64,000 nt of DNA from Devosia sp. FKR38. Lineage in GTDB: Bacteria > Pseudomonadota > Alphaproteobacteria > Rhizobiales > Devosiaceae. Made by a program: the position numbers and the translations under genes. Positions within the stretch are counted from its first letter, which is position 1, and the number at the start of each line of letters is the position of its first letter. Below the pieces are notes generated by a model. It searched no databases, was not told the origin of the DNA, and saw only the letters and a list, made by a program, of their open reading frames with translations. The stretch covers positions 137,836 to 201,835 of the forward strand of contig NZ_STGC01000002.1 in assembly GCF_005222805.1 (NCBI RefSeq). The letters run 5' to 3'. Shown here one piece after another: positions 1-8,772 of this stretch.

Positions 1-930
1 TTAGGCCAGGGGCTGCAGGCTGGCTTCGAGCCGGCCGCGCAGATGCTCATGCTGGATCGGCAGCTTGAGCGCCTCACCCAGGTGCGCCGTGTCCTCGTCG
101 CGGTCAAAGCCGGGCTCGTCGGTGGCGATCTCGAACAGCACGCCGCCGGGCGTGCGGAAATAGATGGCCCAGAAATAGTCGCGGTCGATGACCGGGGTCA
201 CCTGATAGCCGGTATCCAGCAGGGCATTGCGCACCGCCAGCTGAGCGGCGCGATCCTTCACCGAAAAGGCGATGTGATGCACCGAGCCGGCGCCGAGCTG
301 GCCACGGCCGAGATCGGGAACGGTCTCGATATCGATGAAGTCAGCGCCATTGCCGCCGGGGATGGCCAGGCGCTTGATGCCCGCGTGGGTATCGACGGGC
401 TGGTAGCCCATAAAGCCCAGCAGTTCCTCGGTGGCGCCGCTGTCGCGCAGGCGCAGCGAGGCCGAGTGGAAGCCGCGGATGCCTTCGGCGCTGGCAATGC
501 CATTGCCCACGAAGGCGGCGCGATCATCGCCGTCGGTCTCGACCAGCGCGAAAAAATCGCCATCAGGGCCACGGAAGGTCAGCCGCTGCTGGCCAAAACT
601 CTCGTCGCGACCAAGGCCGGTGACGCCCTGGGCTTGCAGCCGCTCGGCCCAGAAGCCCAGGCTGCCCTTGGGAACGGAGAACACGGTGGTGCCAACCTCG
701 CCGGTGCCGAAGCGGCCACGGGCGATGTGCGGGAAGGGGAAATAGGTCATCACCGAACCGGGCGAGCCGACCTCATCGCCATAATAGAGGTGATAGACGC
801 TGGGCTCGTCGAAATTGACGGTCTTTTTCACCCGGCGCAGGCCGAGCGTGTTGGTGAAAAAATCATTGTTGACCGCCGCATCGGCAGCCATCGACGTGAC
901 GTGGTGCAGGCCGTTGATCTGGTTGAGCAT
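1..930 (-). CDS. VOC-family ring-cleaving dioxygenase-like protein
   Basis: 309 residues with two vicinal-oxygen-chelate (glyoxalase/extradiol dioxygenase) modules. Module one opens with GLHHVT near residue 7, and module two carries VHHIAFSV near residue 217 and FEIATDEPGF near the C-terminus. These supply the His and Glu expected to bind the catalytic metal. The layout matches the MhqO/hydroquinone-type ring-cleaving dioxygenases, soluble enzymes that open dihydroxylated aromatic rings or detoxify quinones. The substrate cannot be read from sequence. The stop codon is exactly at the window edge, so the gene is complete. It lies upstream of the oxidoreductase pair on the same strand, about 100 bases before the sulfite-oxidase-like/reductase genes would continue, but no shared operon is proven. 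Confidence 0.85.
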   Translation of the reverse strand: MLNQINGLHHVTSMAADAAVNNDFFTNTLGLRRVKKTVNFDEPSVYHLYYGDEVGSPGSVMTYFPFPHIARGRFGTGEVGTTVFSVPKGSLGFWAERLQAQGVTGLGRDESFGQQRLTFRGPDGDFFALVETDGDDRAAFVGNGIASAEGIRGFHSASLRLRDSGATEELLGFMGYQPVDTHAGIKRLAIPGGNGADFIDIETVPDLGRGQLGAGSVHHIAFSVKDRAAQLAVRNALLDTGYQVTPVIDRDYFWAIYFRTPGGVLFEIATDEPGFDRDEDTAHLGEALKLPIQHEHLRGRLEASLQPLA

Positions 931-1090
931 GGCAATCTCCTGATGCCGGTCACTGGGACCGTGTGTGTTTGCTTGCCCTCAAGATGGGTGAAGCGCGTCC
1001 GCAGCAGAAGCCGGGGGGCGGACAACGGATTGTTGTCGATCTTTGAACGTGCGCCGCCGATTGATCGGAAATCTCAGTGCGTCGGCGCGA

Positions 1091-1828
1091 TCAGCCGCCG
1101 TAGCGCTCGGTGCGGATCGTATCGGCCGGGATGCCCAGGCCGACCAGGGCGTCGGCGGCGGTGTTGACGAAGCCATTGCTGCCGCAGATGAAGCTGATGG
1201 CCGGCGGCGCCGGCAGCAGGGCCAGCGCATCGGCCAGCATGGCGGCATCGATGCGGCGGCCATAGTCCTCGGCGCGCACGGGCGCACTGCGGCTGAGGGC
1301 AAAGCGCAGCAGCGGACCATCGGGCCGGGCGGCATCGGCCAGCAGTTCATCGCGATAGAGCACATCGTCCCAGCTGCGGCTGGCCTGCAGCAGCAGGGTG
1401 GGCGTGGCGACGCCGTCCTGCTGGCGCTGGCGCAGCATGGCCATCAGCGGCACGAGGCCGGAACCGCCACCGAGCAGCAGCAGCGGGCCGGCATCGGTGG
1501 GGCGCCAGACGAAATGGCCGCCGAGGGGGCCGCGCAGCTCGATCTCGTCGCCAACGGCGGCGACGTCGTGGAAGAAGGGCGAGACCTCGCCGATATCGAT
1601 GCGCTCGATGGCCAGCTCGATCGTGCCGCTGGCGTCGGGCGCGGAGGCGATCGAATAGCTGCGCAGGGCCTGGTAGCCATCGGGCGCGGTGAGGCGCAGG
1701 TCGACATGCTGGCCAGCCCGATGGCGGAAAGGCCGCTCGAGCTTGAAGATGAAGCTGGTGATGCCAGCCGTGCGCGGCACGATGGCCGTGATGACGGCGG
1801 TCTGCCAGCCGGTGTCGGCGTCAATCAT
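1091..1828 (-). CDS. Ferredoxin reductase-type FAD/NAD(P)H oxidoreductase
   Basis: About 245 residues. An N-terminal FAD-binding beta-barrel carries RSYSIAS near residue 65 (flavin contact). A C-terminal nucleotide-binding half carries GGGSGLVPL and ICGSNGFV, as in the ferredoxin-NADP reductase family, and the protein ends in ERYGG. There is no fused [2Fe-2S] domain, so electrons probably pass to a separate partner. The start overlaps the last 8 bases of the upstream molybdopterin oxidoreductase, so the two are translationally coupled and the reductase is the likely electron donor or acceptor for that enzyme. A longer open frame extends upstream but runs through the neighbour's coding sequence, so I rejected it. 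Confidence 0.88.
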   Translation of the reverse strand: MIDADTGWQTAVITAIVPRTAGITSFIFKLERPFRHRAGQHVDLRLTAPDGYQALRSYSIASAPDASGTIELAIERIDIGEVSPFFHDVAAVGDEIELRGPLGGHFVWRPTDAGPLLLLGGGSGLVPLMAMLRQRQQDGVATPTLLLQASRSWDDVLYRDELLADAARPDGPLLRFALSRSAPVRAEDYGRRIDAAMLADALALLPAPPAISFICGSNGFVNTAADALVGLGIPADTIRTERYGG

Positions 1829-2426
1829 GGGTATAACGCTGCTCGCGCCAGGGATCGCCATAGATGTGATAGCCGCGCAGTTCCCAGAAACCGGCCTCGT
1901 CGCGCTCGGTGAACTGCAGACCATTGATCCACTTGGCCGATTTCCAGAAATAGAGATGCGGCACCAGGAGGCGCGCCGGGCCACCATGGTCGCGCTCAAG
2001 CGGCTTGCCGGCATATTTGAGCGCCACCATGGCCTTACCGGTGGTCAGGTCGGCGGTGGGCACATTGGTGGAATAGCCGTCAAAGCTGTGGGCGAGCGTA
2101 AAGGGCGTGGGCGGCTCGATGAAGGCATCGGCGAGGATATCGTCGATCAAGACGCCTTCCCACTGGCTGTCGAGCATGGACCAGGTGGTGACGCAGTGAA
2201 TGTCGCGCACCATTTTGGTCATGGGCAGCGCGTTGAACGCGTCCCAGCTCCAGGTCTTGACCGGGCGCGGCCCGATCTTGAGCGTGAAGCGCCATTTTTC
2301 GGGCGTGATATGGGGCGTGGGGCCGGCCGAGAGGACGGGAAAATAATCAACCAGATGCTGGCCGGGGGGAATGCGGGTGGTCGGATCGGCGGCGCGGGGC
2401 CGGCCGGTAAAGCCGCGGGTGACCAT
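1821..2426 (-). CDS. Sulfite oxidase-like molybdopterin oxidoreductase
   Basis: 201 residues beginning MVTRGFTGRP, with RIPPGQHLVDYFPVLSAG next, as in the small bacterial sulfite-oxidase-like (YedY-related, soluble) molybdoenzymes. Cys in DIHCVTTWS (near residue 80) is the expected molybdenum ligand, and the fold continues through GGPARLLVPHLYFWKSAKW. There is no Tat signal, so the protein should be cytoplasmic. I chose the ATG at 2426 over one at 2504 because family members begin at this motif. It overlaps the downstream flavin reductase by 8 bases. Together they look like a cytoplasmic redox pair; the substrate is unknown. Confidence 0.85.
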   Translation of the reverse strand: MVTRGFTGRPRAADPTTRIPPGQHLVDYFPVLSAGPTPHITPEKWRFTLKIGPRPVKTWSWDAFNALPMTKMVRDIHCVTTWSMLDSQWEGVLIDDILADAFIEPPTPFTLAHSFDGYSTNVPTADLTTGKAMVALKYAGKPLERDHGGPARLLVPHLYFWKSAKWINGLQFTERDEAGFWELRGYHIYGDPWREQRYTHD

Positions 2427-2541
2427 GACATGCGCTCCGGGCTGCGCACAGGTGCAGCCGATAGAGCCAGTCTGGATCAGGAGGCGGCCGCGCCGCAAGG
2501 GCATCGCCAGAGATGCAGCCCTGCGCGGCGCGGCGAGCCGA

Positions 2542-3036
2542 TCAATTGTCGGGGAAGAGCGCGGCCAGGTTGAGAATGGCGATCAGGCGATCTTCATTGC
2601 GGATGAGGCCACCGACGACTTCGCCACGGCCGCCGCGCGGCACGGGCTGGCAGTCAGCGCCTTCGGCAAAGATGATGTCGGACACGGCATCGACCAGCAG
2701 ACCCACATCGCTGCCGGGCAGCGAGACGACCAGCACAACCTGGCTGGCGCTGGTTTCGCCATAGCCGCCACCGACGCCCAGCATGGTGGCCAGATCATAG
2801 ACCTGGATGATGCTGCCGCGGATATCGAGCACGCCCTTGGCACCATAGGGCTGATTGGGCAGCTCGGTGGTGGTGGAGCCGCTGCGGATCTCGCGCACGG
2901 CCATGATGTCGATGCCGTAGGACTTGTCGCCGCAGGTGAAGGTCACGAACTGATTGGCCGAGGCCGTGGTCGCCATGGCATCGGGATTGCCCAGATTGCC
3001 GACGTCGTTGGTTTCAAAGCTCAGTGCAGCGTCCAT
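2542..3036 (-). CDS. cheW: Chemotaxis coupling protein CheW
   Basis: 164 residues. After a 25-residue variable leader comes the CheW fold: FVTFTCGDKSYGIDIMAVREI, then LPNQPYGAKGVLDIRGSIIQVYDL, VVLVV, VGLLVDAVSDI and RLIAILNLAALF. CheW bridges receptors to the CheA kinase. Its ATG shares one base with the stop of the upstream receptor gene (TGATG at 3034-3038), so the two are translationally coupled. No cheA, cheY or cheB/R is present in the window, so this is an auxiliary CheW supplied with its own receptor. Confidence 0.93.
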   Translation of the reverse strand: MDAALSFETNDVGNLGNPDAMATTASANQFVTFTCGDKSYGIDIMAVREIRSGSTTTELPNQPYGAKGVLDIRGSIIQVYDLATMLGVGGGYGETSASQVVLVVSLPGSDVGLLVDAVSDIIFAEGADCQPVPRGGRGEVVGGLIRNEDRLIAILNLAALFPDN

Positions 3037-4841
3037 CAGAATTCATTCCAATCTTCAGCGATGGCAGCATTGCCATGCGTGCCATAGGAACGTGCCGCGC
3101 TCCTGACGGCGGCCTTGACCGGCCGGGCTGTGGCGGGACGCGGTGCGGCCGCGACCTCCATGCGTTGATTCTGCCCATCAATTACGAAGATTTCGACAAT
3201 ACGGTCGAGTTCGCTGGCCTGACCTTCGGTCTGCTCGATGGCCGCATTGGTCTGTTCCACCAGAGCGGCATTGTGCTGGGTCATCTCGTCCATCTGGCGC
3301 ACGGCCGTGGTGACTTCGGCGATGGCATTGGACTGCTCGGCGCTGGCCGAGGCGATGGCGTTCATCAGCTCGGTGTTTTCGCGGGCGCTGGACAGCATTG
3401 AGGTGAGCTTGCCTGCGGCATCGGCCACCAGGCGCGAGCCATCCTTGACGTCATTGGCCGACTGCTCGATGAGCACCTTGACCTCGCTGGAGGCGCCGGC
3501 CGCCGATTGGGCGAGACGGCGCACTTCCACGGCGACCACGGCAAAGCCCTTGCCGGCGTCACCAGCGCGGGCCGCTTCCACCGAAGCGTTCAGCGCCAGA
3601 AGATTGGTCTGGAAAGCGATGTCGTCGATCATGCCGATGATATTGGAGATCTTGGACGAGGAGGAGGAGATGCGATCCATGGCCGTATTGGCCTGGGCCA
3701 TGACCTCGCCGCTCTCTTCAGCGGTGTGGGAAACGATGCGGGCCTTGGCATTGGCCTGTTCGGCGCGCTTGGCATTCTCGTTGACGGTGCCCGCCAGCTG
3801 TTCCATGGCAGCGGAGGTTTCCTCGATCGCTGCGGCCTGCTTGGTGGTGCGTTCCGCCAGATCATTGGCGCCCGAGAGGATCTCGCCGGTCGCGGTCTTG
3901 AGCGTGCTCGATGTGCTGCGCAGCTGCGCAACAATGCTGCTGAAGCGTTCTACCGTGTCGTTGAAAGCCATGCGCACGGGCTCGAGATCGGCGCCAAAGG
4001 GCTGTTCAATGCGGCAGCGCAGATCGCCCTCGGCCAGCCTGGCGAGGCCCTCACCCAGGTCGCTGACGGCGCGTTTGCGTCCGGTGATGTCGGTCGCGAA
4101 TTTGACGACCTTGGCCACCTTGCCGTTGAGATCGAAGATCGGGTTGTAGGAGGCCAGCACCCAAACTTCCTTGCCACCCTTGCCGATGCGCAGATATTCG
4201 GCCGCCTGGAACTGGCCGCGGCCGAGCGCGGCCCAGAACTCCCGATATTCCGGGCTGGAGACCATGGCCGGCTGCACGAACATGCTGTGGTGGCGACCCT
4301 TGATCTCGCCAAGCTGGTAGCCGAGGGCCGAGCAGAAGTTCTCATTGGCCGTCAAGATGTCGCCGGTGGGCGAGAACTCGATGACGGCCTGTGACTTGCC
4401 GATTGCAGCAAGCTGACCAGCCGCTTCGGCGGCAGCCAGCTTGGTCGCGGTCACATCGGTGGCGAATTTGACGACCTTATAGGCCTTGCCATCGTCGCCA
4501 ATGATAGGGTTGTAGGAGGCCTGAATCCAGACTTCCTTGCCGCCCTTGCCGATGCGCTTATATTCGGCGGACATGAACTCGCCGCGCCCGAGCGCGGCCC
4601 AGAATTCTGTATAGGCGGGGCTGGCCGCGTCCGACGGCTGCATAAACATGCGATGCTTCTGCCCGACCACCTCGCTGAGCTCATAGCCCAGCAGAGACAG
4701 AAAATTCGGGTTGGCGCGCAAGATCGTGCCGTCCAGCGAAAACTCGATCACCGCAAGCGACCTCGACATCGCCATCAAGATGCGTGACGCGTCCTCGAGC
4801 TGCTGCCGCTTGGCGCTGCCCATGAACATGCTCATTCCCAT
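3036..4841 (-). CDS. Soluble methyl-accepting chemotaxis protein with two PAS domains
   Basis: About 601 residues with no membrane segment. Two consecutive PAS domains (about residues 15-135 and 140-255) share the repeated elements RIGKGGKEVW and SYNPI; each ends in a VVKFATDVT/VVKFATDIT-type PAS/PAC linker. A short HAMP-like stretch follows (about 265-315), then the signalling coiled coil with the hairpin tip [21 protein letters not shown]. This is typical of cytoplasmic energy or redox receptors that bind heme or flavin, but the ligand is not evident. I prefer the ATG at 4841 because GGAGG lies 8 bases upstream; an in-frame ATG at 4883 lacks this. It is coupled to the downstream cheW. Confidence 0.93.
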   Translation of the reverse strand: MGMSMFMGSAKRQQLEDASRILMAMSRSLAVIEFSLDGTILRANPNFLSLLGYELSEVVGQKHRMFMQPSDAASPAYTEFWAALGRGEFMSAEYKRIGKGGKEVWIQASYNPIIGDDGKAYKVVKFATDVTATKLAAAEAAGQLAAIGKSQAVIEFSPTGDILTANENFCSALGYQLGEIKGRHHSMFVQPAMVSSPEYREFWAALGRGQFQAAEYLRIGKGGKEVWVLASYNPIFDLNGKVAKVVKFATDITGRKRAVSDLGEGLARLAEGDLRCRIEQPFGADLEPVRMAFNDTVERFSSIVAQLRSTSSTLKTATGEILSGANDLAERTTKQAAAIEETSAAMEQLAGTVNENAKRAEQANAKARIVSHTAEESGEVMAQANTAMDRISSSSSKISNIIGMIDDIAFQTNLLALNASVEAARAGDAGKGFAVVAVEVRRLAQSAAGASSEVKVLIEQSANDVKDGSRLVADAAGKLTSMLSSARENTELMNAIASASAEQSNAIAEVTTAVRQMDEMTQHNAALVEQTNAAIEQTEGQASELDRIVEIFVIDGQNQRMEVAAAPRPATARPVKAAVRSAARSYGTHGNAAIAEDWNEF

Positions 4842-5355
4842 ATGCCCTACCTCCGAGTACCGCAAACCACTCTCGCGGCTCATTTGGAAGCAACTATGGA
4901 TGATGAGTCTTAACGAATGCCAAATCCTGAGTTAGAACCTGACGTTTTCGGCGCACTCCAAAGTAAAACTCGGAATACAAGTAACAAATTTGAGGTTGAT
5001 TGACTTACCGGCAATCGGGGAAGCATGTAAATTGTCTTACTTTTGCAGAACGCAACAATGCGATTAGAATTTCCAAAAGCAAAGCCATGTTTGTTCCACC
5101 GTAGCACTTAAAATATGCTACGTAACTGGTCAGGACTCAGAGCACCCGCCAAAGAGTATATGATTCCGCTAGGGAGTTTAATAATCCGGGCGCTGGCGTT
5201 ATTGGCGTCGCAAATCCCGCGCCTGGCGCAGGAAAGGGCGATGGCGTAAAATTGCCAGCAATGGCGCAAGAGGCCACTAACGCTAAGGCAAAACACTCAC
5301 AGCAAAGAGTTTTCCGGCGCGCCCAATGCCATGGACCTGGGCGCGCCAATCGCAA
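4842..5355. other. AT-richer non-coding gap
   Basis: 514 bases with no convincing gene. The part from about 4900 to 5170 is visibly richer in A and T than its surroundings. Two short open frames on the minus strand (about 62-65 codons) have no ribosome site and no recognisable protein features. The stretch must contain the promoter of the receptor-cheW pair, and the 3' end of the alpha-mannosidase message lies at its right edge. Confidence 0.5.
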
Positions 5356-8300
5356 CTAGAACCGGATCGAGGCCAGGTGGAACGGCGTAAAGCTGGTGGC
5401 CTCTGCCTGGTCAACCGGGCGCTCCAGTCCATCGACGGCCTGAGCAACTCGCCCTTCGGGCAGCGAAACGGCCAGCGCACCGCGCCGCCCGGCCGATTCA
5501 GACAGGCGGAGCACATAGCCATCGCCGGATTCCGCCGGCTTGAGCGCATGCAGACGCATGTCCAGGCCCGACCACTGCACCGGGGCAATATCGTAGCCTG
5601 CCTCGGCCGAAGCCGGGGTGAAGCGCAGCGGATCGACCAGCAGGTCGGCCTCGGACTGCACCTCAGGGCTCCACCAGCGACCATCATGCGGCATAATGGC
5701 ATAGGTGAAGTGGTGATGCCCCTCGTCGGCCAGCATGTCGGGATACATCGGCCCGCGCACGAGGCTCAGGGTCATGACATTGCCCTTGGCCGAGAAGCCG
5801 TATTTGTCGGCCGACAGCAGCGCGGCGCCCCAATCGGCCTCGCCCAGCGAAACGAAGCGGTGCCCGCAGGCCTCGAACTGCGCCTGCTGCCAGGTGGTGT
5901 TGTCATGGGTGGCGCGCTGGGTGACGCCGATGGCCTGATCGAAGGCAGCCTGTTCGGCCATGACCGTGACCGGGAACACCGCGCGCAGATAGGTGCGGCG
6001 ATCGTGCCAGTCGATATCGGTGACGATGTCGAGACGCGGGCTGTTGCTCCACAGGCGCAGCTTCTGGGTGATGCGGCTGGCGCTCAGGGTGCGCACGATG
6101 GTGATTTCACCCAGATGCGGACCGCTGGCGGTGACGGTGCAGCTCTCGAGTTCGAGCAGTTCCTCACCGCCCAGCGAGAAGCCCGGTTCGATATCCCAGG
6201 CGTCATAGTTGCGGGGCAGATCGTTGCGATAGACCATCAGCCGGTTGGCCGCGCCGTCGATCAGCTCGCGATTGCGGCGCTTGTCGAACAGCGAGGCAAT
6301 GCGGCCGTGGGCATCGATGGTGACACGCACCAGATCGTTTTCCAGCTGGCGATCGGAGACCGTAACCCTGCGCGTGCTGGCCTCGGCAACAAAGCCGAGG
6401 CTGAGCGGGGCCAGGGCGCGATCGGACGCGGCAATATAGAGATCGCCGACCTGCTGGGGCGCCAGGCTTGCGGGCAGCGGCTCATGCGACTGGATCTGCC
6501 AATGCGGCTTGGCCGTGCCGGAGATATTGGCGACGGCGAGGCCCTGCTGGGCACCGCTGCTGCGGCCAGCCATGCGGGCGAGCGCCTGGGCGGCGATGGC
6601 TTCGCTGCGCGCGACAATGCCCTCAAGTTCCGCCTCGGTCTGCACATAGGCCTCGCGGATGGACGAGCCGGGCAGGATGTCGTGGAACTGGTTGCGCAGC
6701 ATCAGCTCCCAATCATCGCCCAGCACGGGCATGGCAGCGCCGGCGCCGCTGAGGGCTGCCAGAACGCTGGTCGCCTCAGCCGCCACGAGGGCGAGTTCAG
6801 CCCGGCGGTTGAGCTGCTTGGTGCGCGCCTGGGTGGTGAGGGTGGCGCGATGATATTCGAGATACATCTCGCCCGACCACACCGGCACGGCGGCATCGCG
6901 CAGTTCGGCACTGATGGTATCGATATGCTGCTGGATATTGCCATGGGTGATAGCGGGCAGCTGCGGCATCAGGTTGAGGATGGGGAAGGCCTCGATCTGA
7001 TCGGGATCGGGACCGCCGCCGCCGTCGCCCCAGCCATAGGTGGCGATCACGGTGTCGGTGAGATCCTTGCCGGCATGCTTGCTCCAGACTTCATCCAGCG
7101 CCTGGGGCCGCATGAGCATGTTGTAGCCGTCATTGTCATAGGCATTGTAGGTGTGCACCAGCACCGTGGAGCCGTCGTTGCCTTTCCAGCGGAACAGGTT
7201 TTCCGGCATCTTGTTGGTTTCGCTCCAGCTCACCTTGATGGTGACCAGAGTCTCGATGCCGGCATGGACCATGATCTGCGGCATGGCGCCGGTGAAGCCG
7301 AAGGTGTCGGGCAGCCAGGCCGTGCGGTTGATGAAGCCGAAATGGCGCTGGAAATAGGCCTGGCCGAGCAGGAACTGCCGCATGAAGGCTTCGGCCGAGG
7401 GCATGTTGGTATCGCACTCGATCAACATGCCGCCGTTGACCTCCCACTGGCCGTCGGCGATGCGCTGCTTGATGGCCTCGAACAGGGCCGGATCTTCCTG
7501 CTCGACATGCTTGTAGAACAGCGAGGAAGACTGCAGGAAGGTGAACTCGGGGTGCTTGTCCATCAGCGAATTGACGCTGTTGAAGGTGCGCACGATCTTG
7601 CGCACGGTCTCGGGCTGCGGCCAGAGCCAGACATAGTCGATATGGGCATGGCCGGTGGCCAGGATCTTGCCCTGCTTGGGATAGCGCTGGCGCAGTTCGG
7701 CCAGGCCCGCGTCGATGGCGGCGATGGCGGCGTCAACCGATGCCAGGGCATCGGCATCGAGCAGGGCCGGCGTATTGGTCGGCTCGAAACTGCGCTCCCA
7801 GATGCGCTGAGCGCGCGTCTGGTCTGCCAGGCGCGGGCCGACAATGGCGGTGGCGGTGGGCAGGCGCAGCTGCGACAGACCGATCTCGGCAACGTCGCAG
7901 AGCGAGCGGGCCAGTTCGGCGTCCTTGACGGTCTGGGCAGTGCTGCAGATGGTTTCGATGCGGCGGCGCAGGGCGCGGATCTGCGGCTCGACACTGACGA
8001 TCTCGGCGATCTCCAGCCGGGGATCGCGATTGGGAATGCCGAACAGCGAGCGCGCCGCCACTTCGGCTACAATGACAAAGGGCACCTGCGGCAGCGGGGC
8101 AAAGCGCTTGTGCTGCGGATTGGCGCCGAAGGCATCGAGCTGCGTGCCGTCCTCGGCAAACAGGCGCACCAGAGCCTCGCCACCAAAATCGAGGCGCAGT
8201 TCGGCATTGGCGCGGCCGGCGACCGTCAGCAGGCCCGAGCGGAAGCTGTGGATGCCAAAGCGGTTGGACCAGGCGTCGCCCACCACAATGCTGCGCACTT

Positions 8301-8439
8301 CGCCTTCGGGCGATTGCAACGTCCAGGGGCCAATGGGGCTGCGGTCATGCAGTTCCCAGGCGACCAGTTCCTCACGCCAGGTATCAAGGTGGTCGGTCAG
8401 CTGCTCCAGATTGCGCTGACGATCGCGGTAGTGACGCAT
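5356..8439 (-). CDS. Alpha-mannosidase, glycoside hydrolase family 38
   Basis: About 1027 residues, a normal length for bacterial GH38. After an N-terminal beta domain, the catalytic domain carries GHAHIDYVWLWP near residue 262 (zinc His and Asp) and AWLPDTFGFTGAMPQI near residue 375, whose Asp is the predicted nucleophile. FHDILPGSSI follows, then the C-terminal beta-sandwich domains. It should remove alpha-linked mannose from oligosaccharides in the cytoplasm, since no signal peptide is seen. AGGAGG sits 7 bases upstream of the ATG at 8439, which decides that start over an upstream in-frame ATG. It is divergent from an ABC importer that probably brings in its substrate. Confidence 0.93.
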   Translation of the reverse strand: MRHYRDRQRNLEQLTDHLDTWREELVAWELHDRSPIGPWTLQSPEGEVRSIVVGDAWSNRFGIHSFRSGLLTVAGRANAELRLDFGGEALVRLFAEDGTQLDAFGANPQHKRFAPLPQVPFVIVAEVAARSLFGIPNRDPRLEIAEIVSVEPQIRALRRRIETICSTAQTVKDAELARSLCDVAEIGLSQLRLPTATAIVGPRLADQTRAQRIWERSFEPTNTPALLDADALASVDAAIAAIDAGLAELRQRYPKQGKILATGHAHIDYVWLWPQPETVRKIVRTFNSVNSLMDKHPEFTFLQSSSLFYKHVEQEDPALFEAIKQRIADGQWEVNGGMLIECDTNMPSAEAFMRQFLLGQAYFQRHFGFINRTAWLPDTFGFTGAMPQIMVHAGIETLVTIKVSWSETNKMPENLFRWKGNDGSTVLVHTYNAYDNDGYNMLMRPQALDEVWSKHAGKDLTDTVIATYGWGDGGGGPDPDQIEAFPILNLMPQLPAITHGNIQQHIDTISAELRDAAVPVWSGEMYLEYHRATLTTQARTKQLNRRAELALVAAEATSVLAALSGAGAAMPVLGDDWELMLRNQFHDILPGSSIREAYVQTEAELEGIVARSEAIAAQALARMAGRSSGAQQGLAVANISGTAKPHWQIQSHEPLPASLAPQQVGDLYIAASDRALAPLSLGFVAEASTRRVTVSDRQLENDLVRVTIDAHGRIASLFDKRRNRELIDGAANRLMVYRNDLPRNYDAWDIEPGFSLGGEELLELESCTVTASGPHLGEITIVRTLSASRITQKLRLWSNSPRLDIVTDIDWHDRRTYLRAVFPVTVMAEQAAFDQAIGVTQRATHDNTTWQQAQFEACGHRFVSLGEADWGAALLSADKYGFSAKGNVMTLSLVRGPMYPDMLADEGHHHFTYAIMPHDGRWWSPEVQSEADLLVDPLRFTPASAEAGYDIAPVQWSGLDMRLHALKPAESGDGYVLRLSESAGRRGALAVSLPEGRVAQAVDGLERPVDQAEATSFTPFHLASIRF

Positions 8440-8772
8440 TTGGTATCCTCCTGAGTATTCGCAAGTGTCGACTTCGGCGACCAATCGCGTCCGATCACGG
8501 AATAATTTATCATACTGGATTTAAGATGGAAGCGGGGCAAAAGTCCATATTTACTGGCTTTTTCCCACGATTTTGGCAGAGGCCTCGATCAAATTTTGGC
8601 CGGGAATCCTGGCTTGACACATCGGATTAAATGCATGTTAGCTGATTAAGTTTCGTGGCGAGAGCCCTGGGCGCGACAAATGACAGCGTGGCGGACGGAA
8701 AAGCAATGTCGAATGCCCATGCAACAGTGCCAGCACAGCGGATAGCGCAGACCGGGAACTTGGAGGTAGATC
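8440..8772. promoter_or_regulatory. Divergent promoter region, mannosidase and ABC importer
   Basis: 333 bases between divergent genes. On the plus strand TTGACA at 8614-8619 is a perfect -35 element, but no good -10 box follows at 16-18 bases. On the minus strand TATGAT (read from 8514 back to 8509) could be the -10 for the mannosidase; the octamer GTATGATA around it also occurs before the sugar isomerase-like gene at 15220-15227. The mannosidase ribosome site AGGAGG and the importer site GGAGGT at 8762-8767 lie at the two edges. Confidence 0.4.

Noticed and set aside
1829-2014. Upstream extension of the flavin reductase frame
   Set aside because: It overlaps the conserved C-terminus of the molybdoenzyme gene, and the added residues do not resemble the reductase family.
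4910-5296. Two short minus-strand frames (about 62-65 codons) in the AT-richer gap
   Set aside because: No ribosome sites, no recognisable features and odd composition.
5326-8454. 1042-codon plus-strand open frame opposite the alpha-mannosidase
   Set aside because: It is the antisense shadow of a well-identified GH38 gene. The translation is low-complexity and lacks any family motif.
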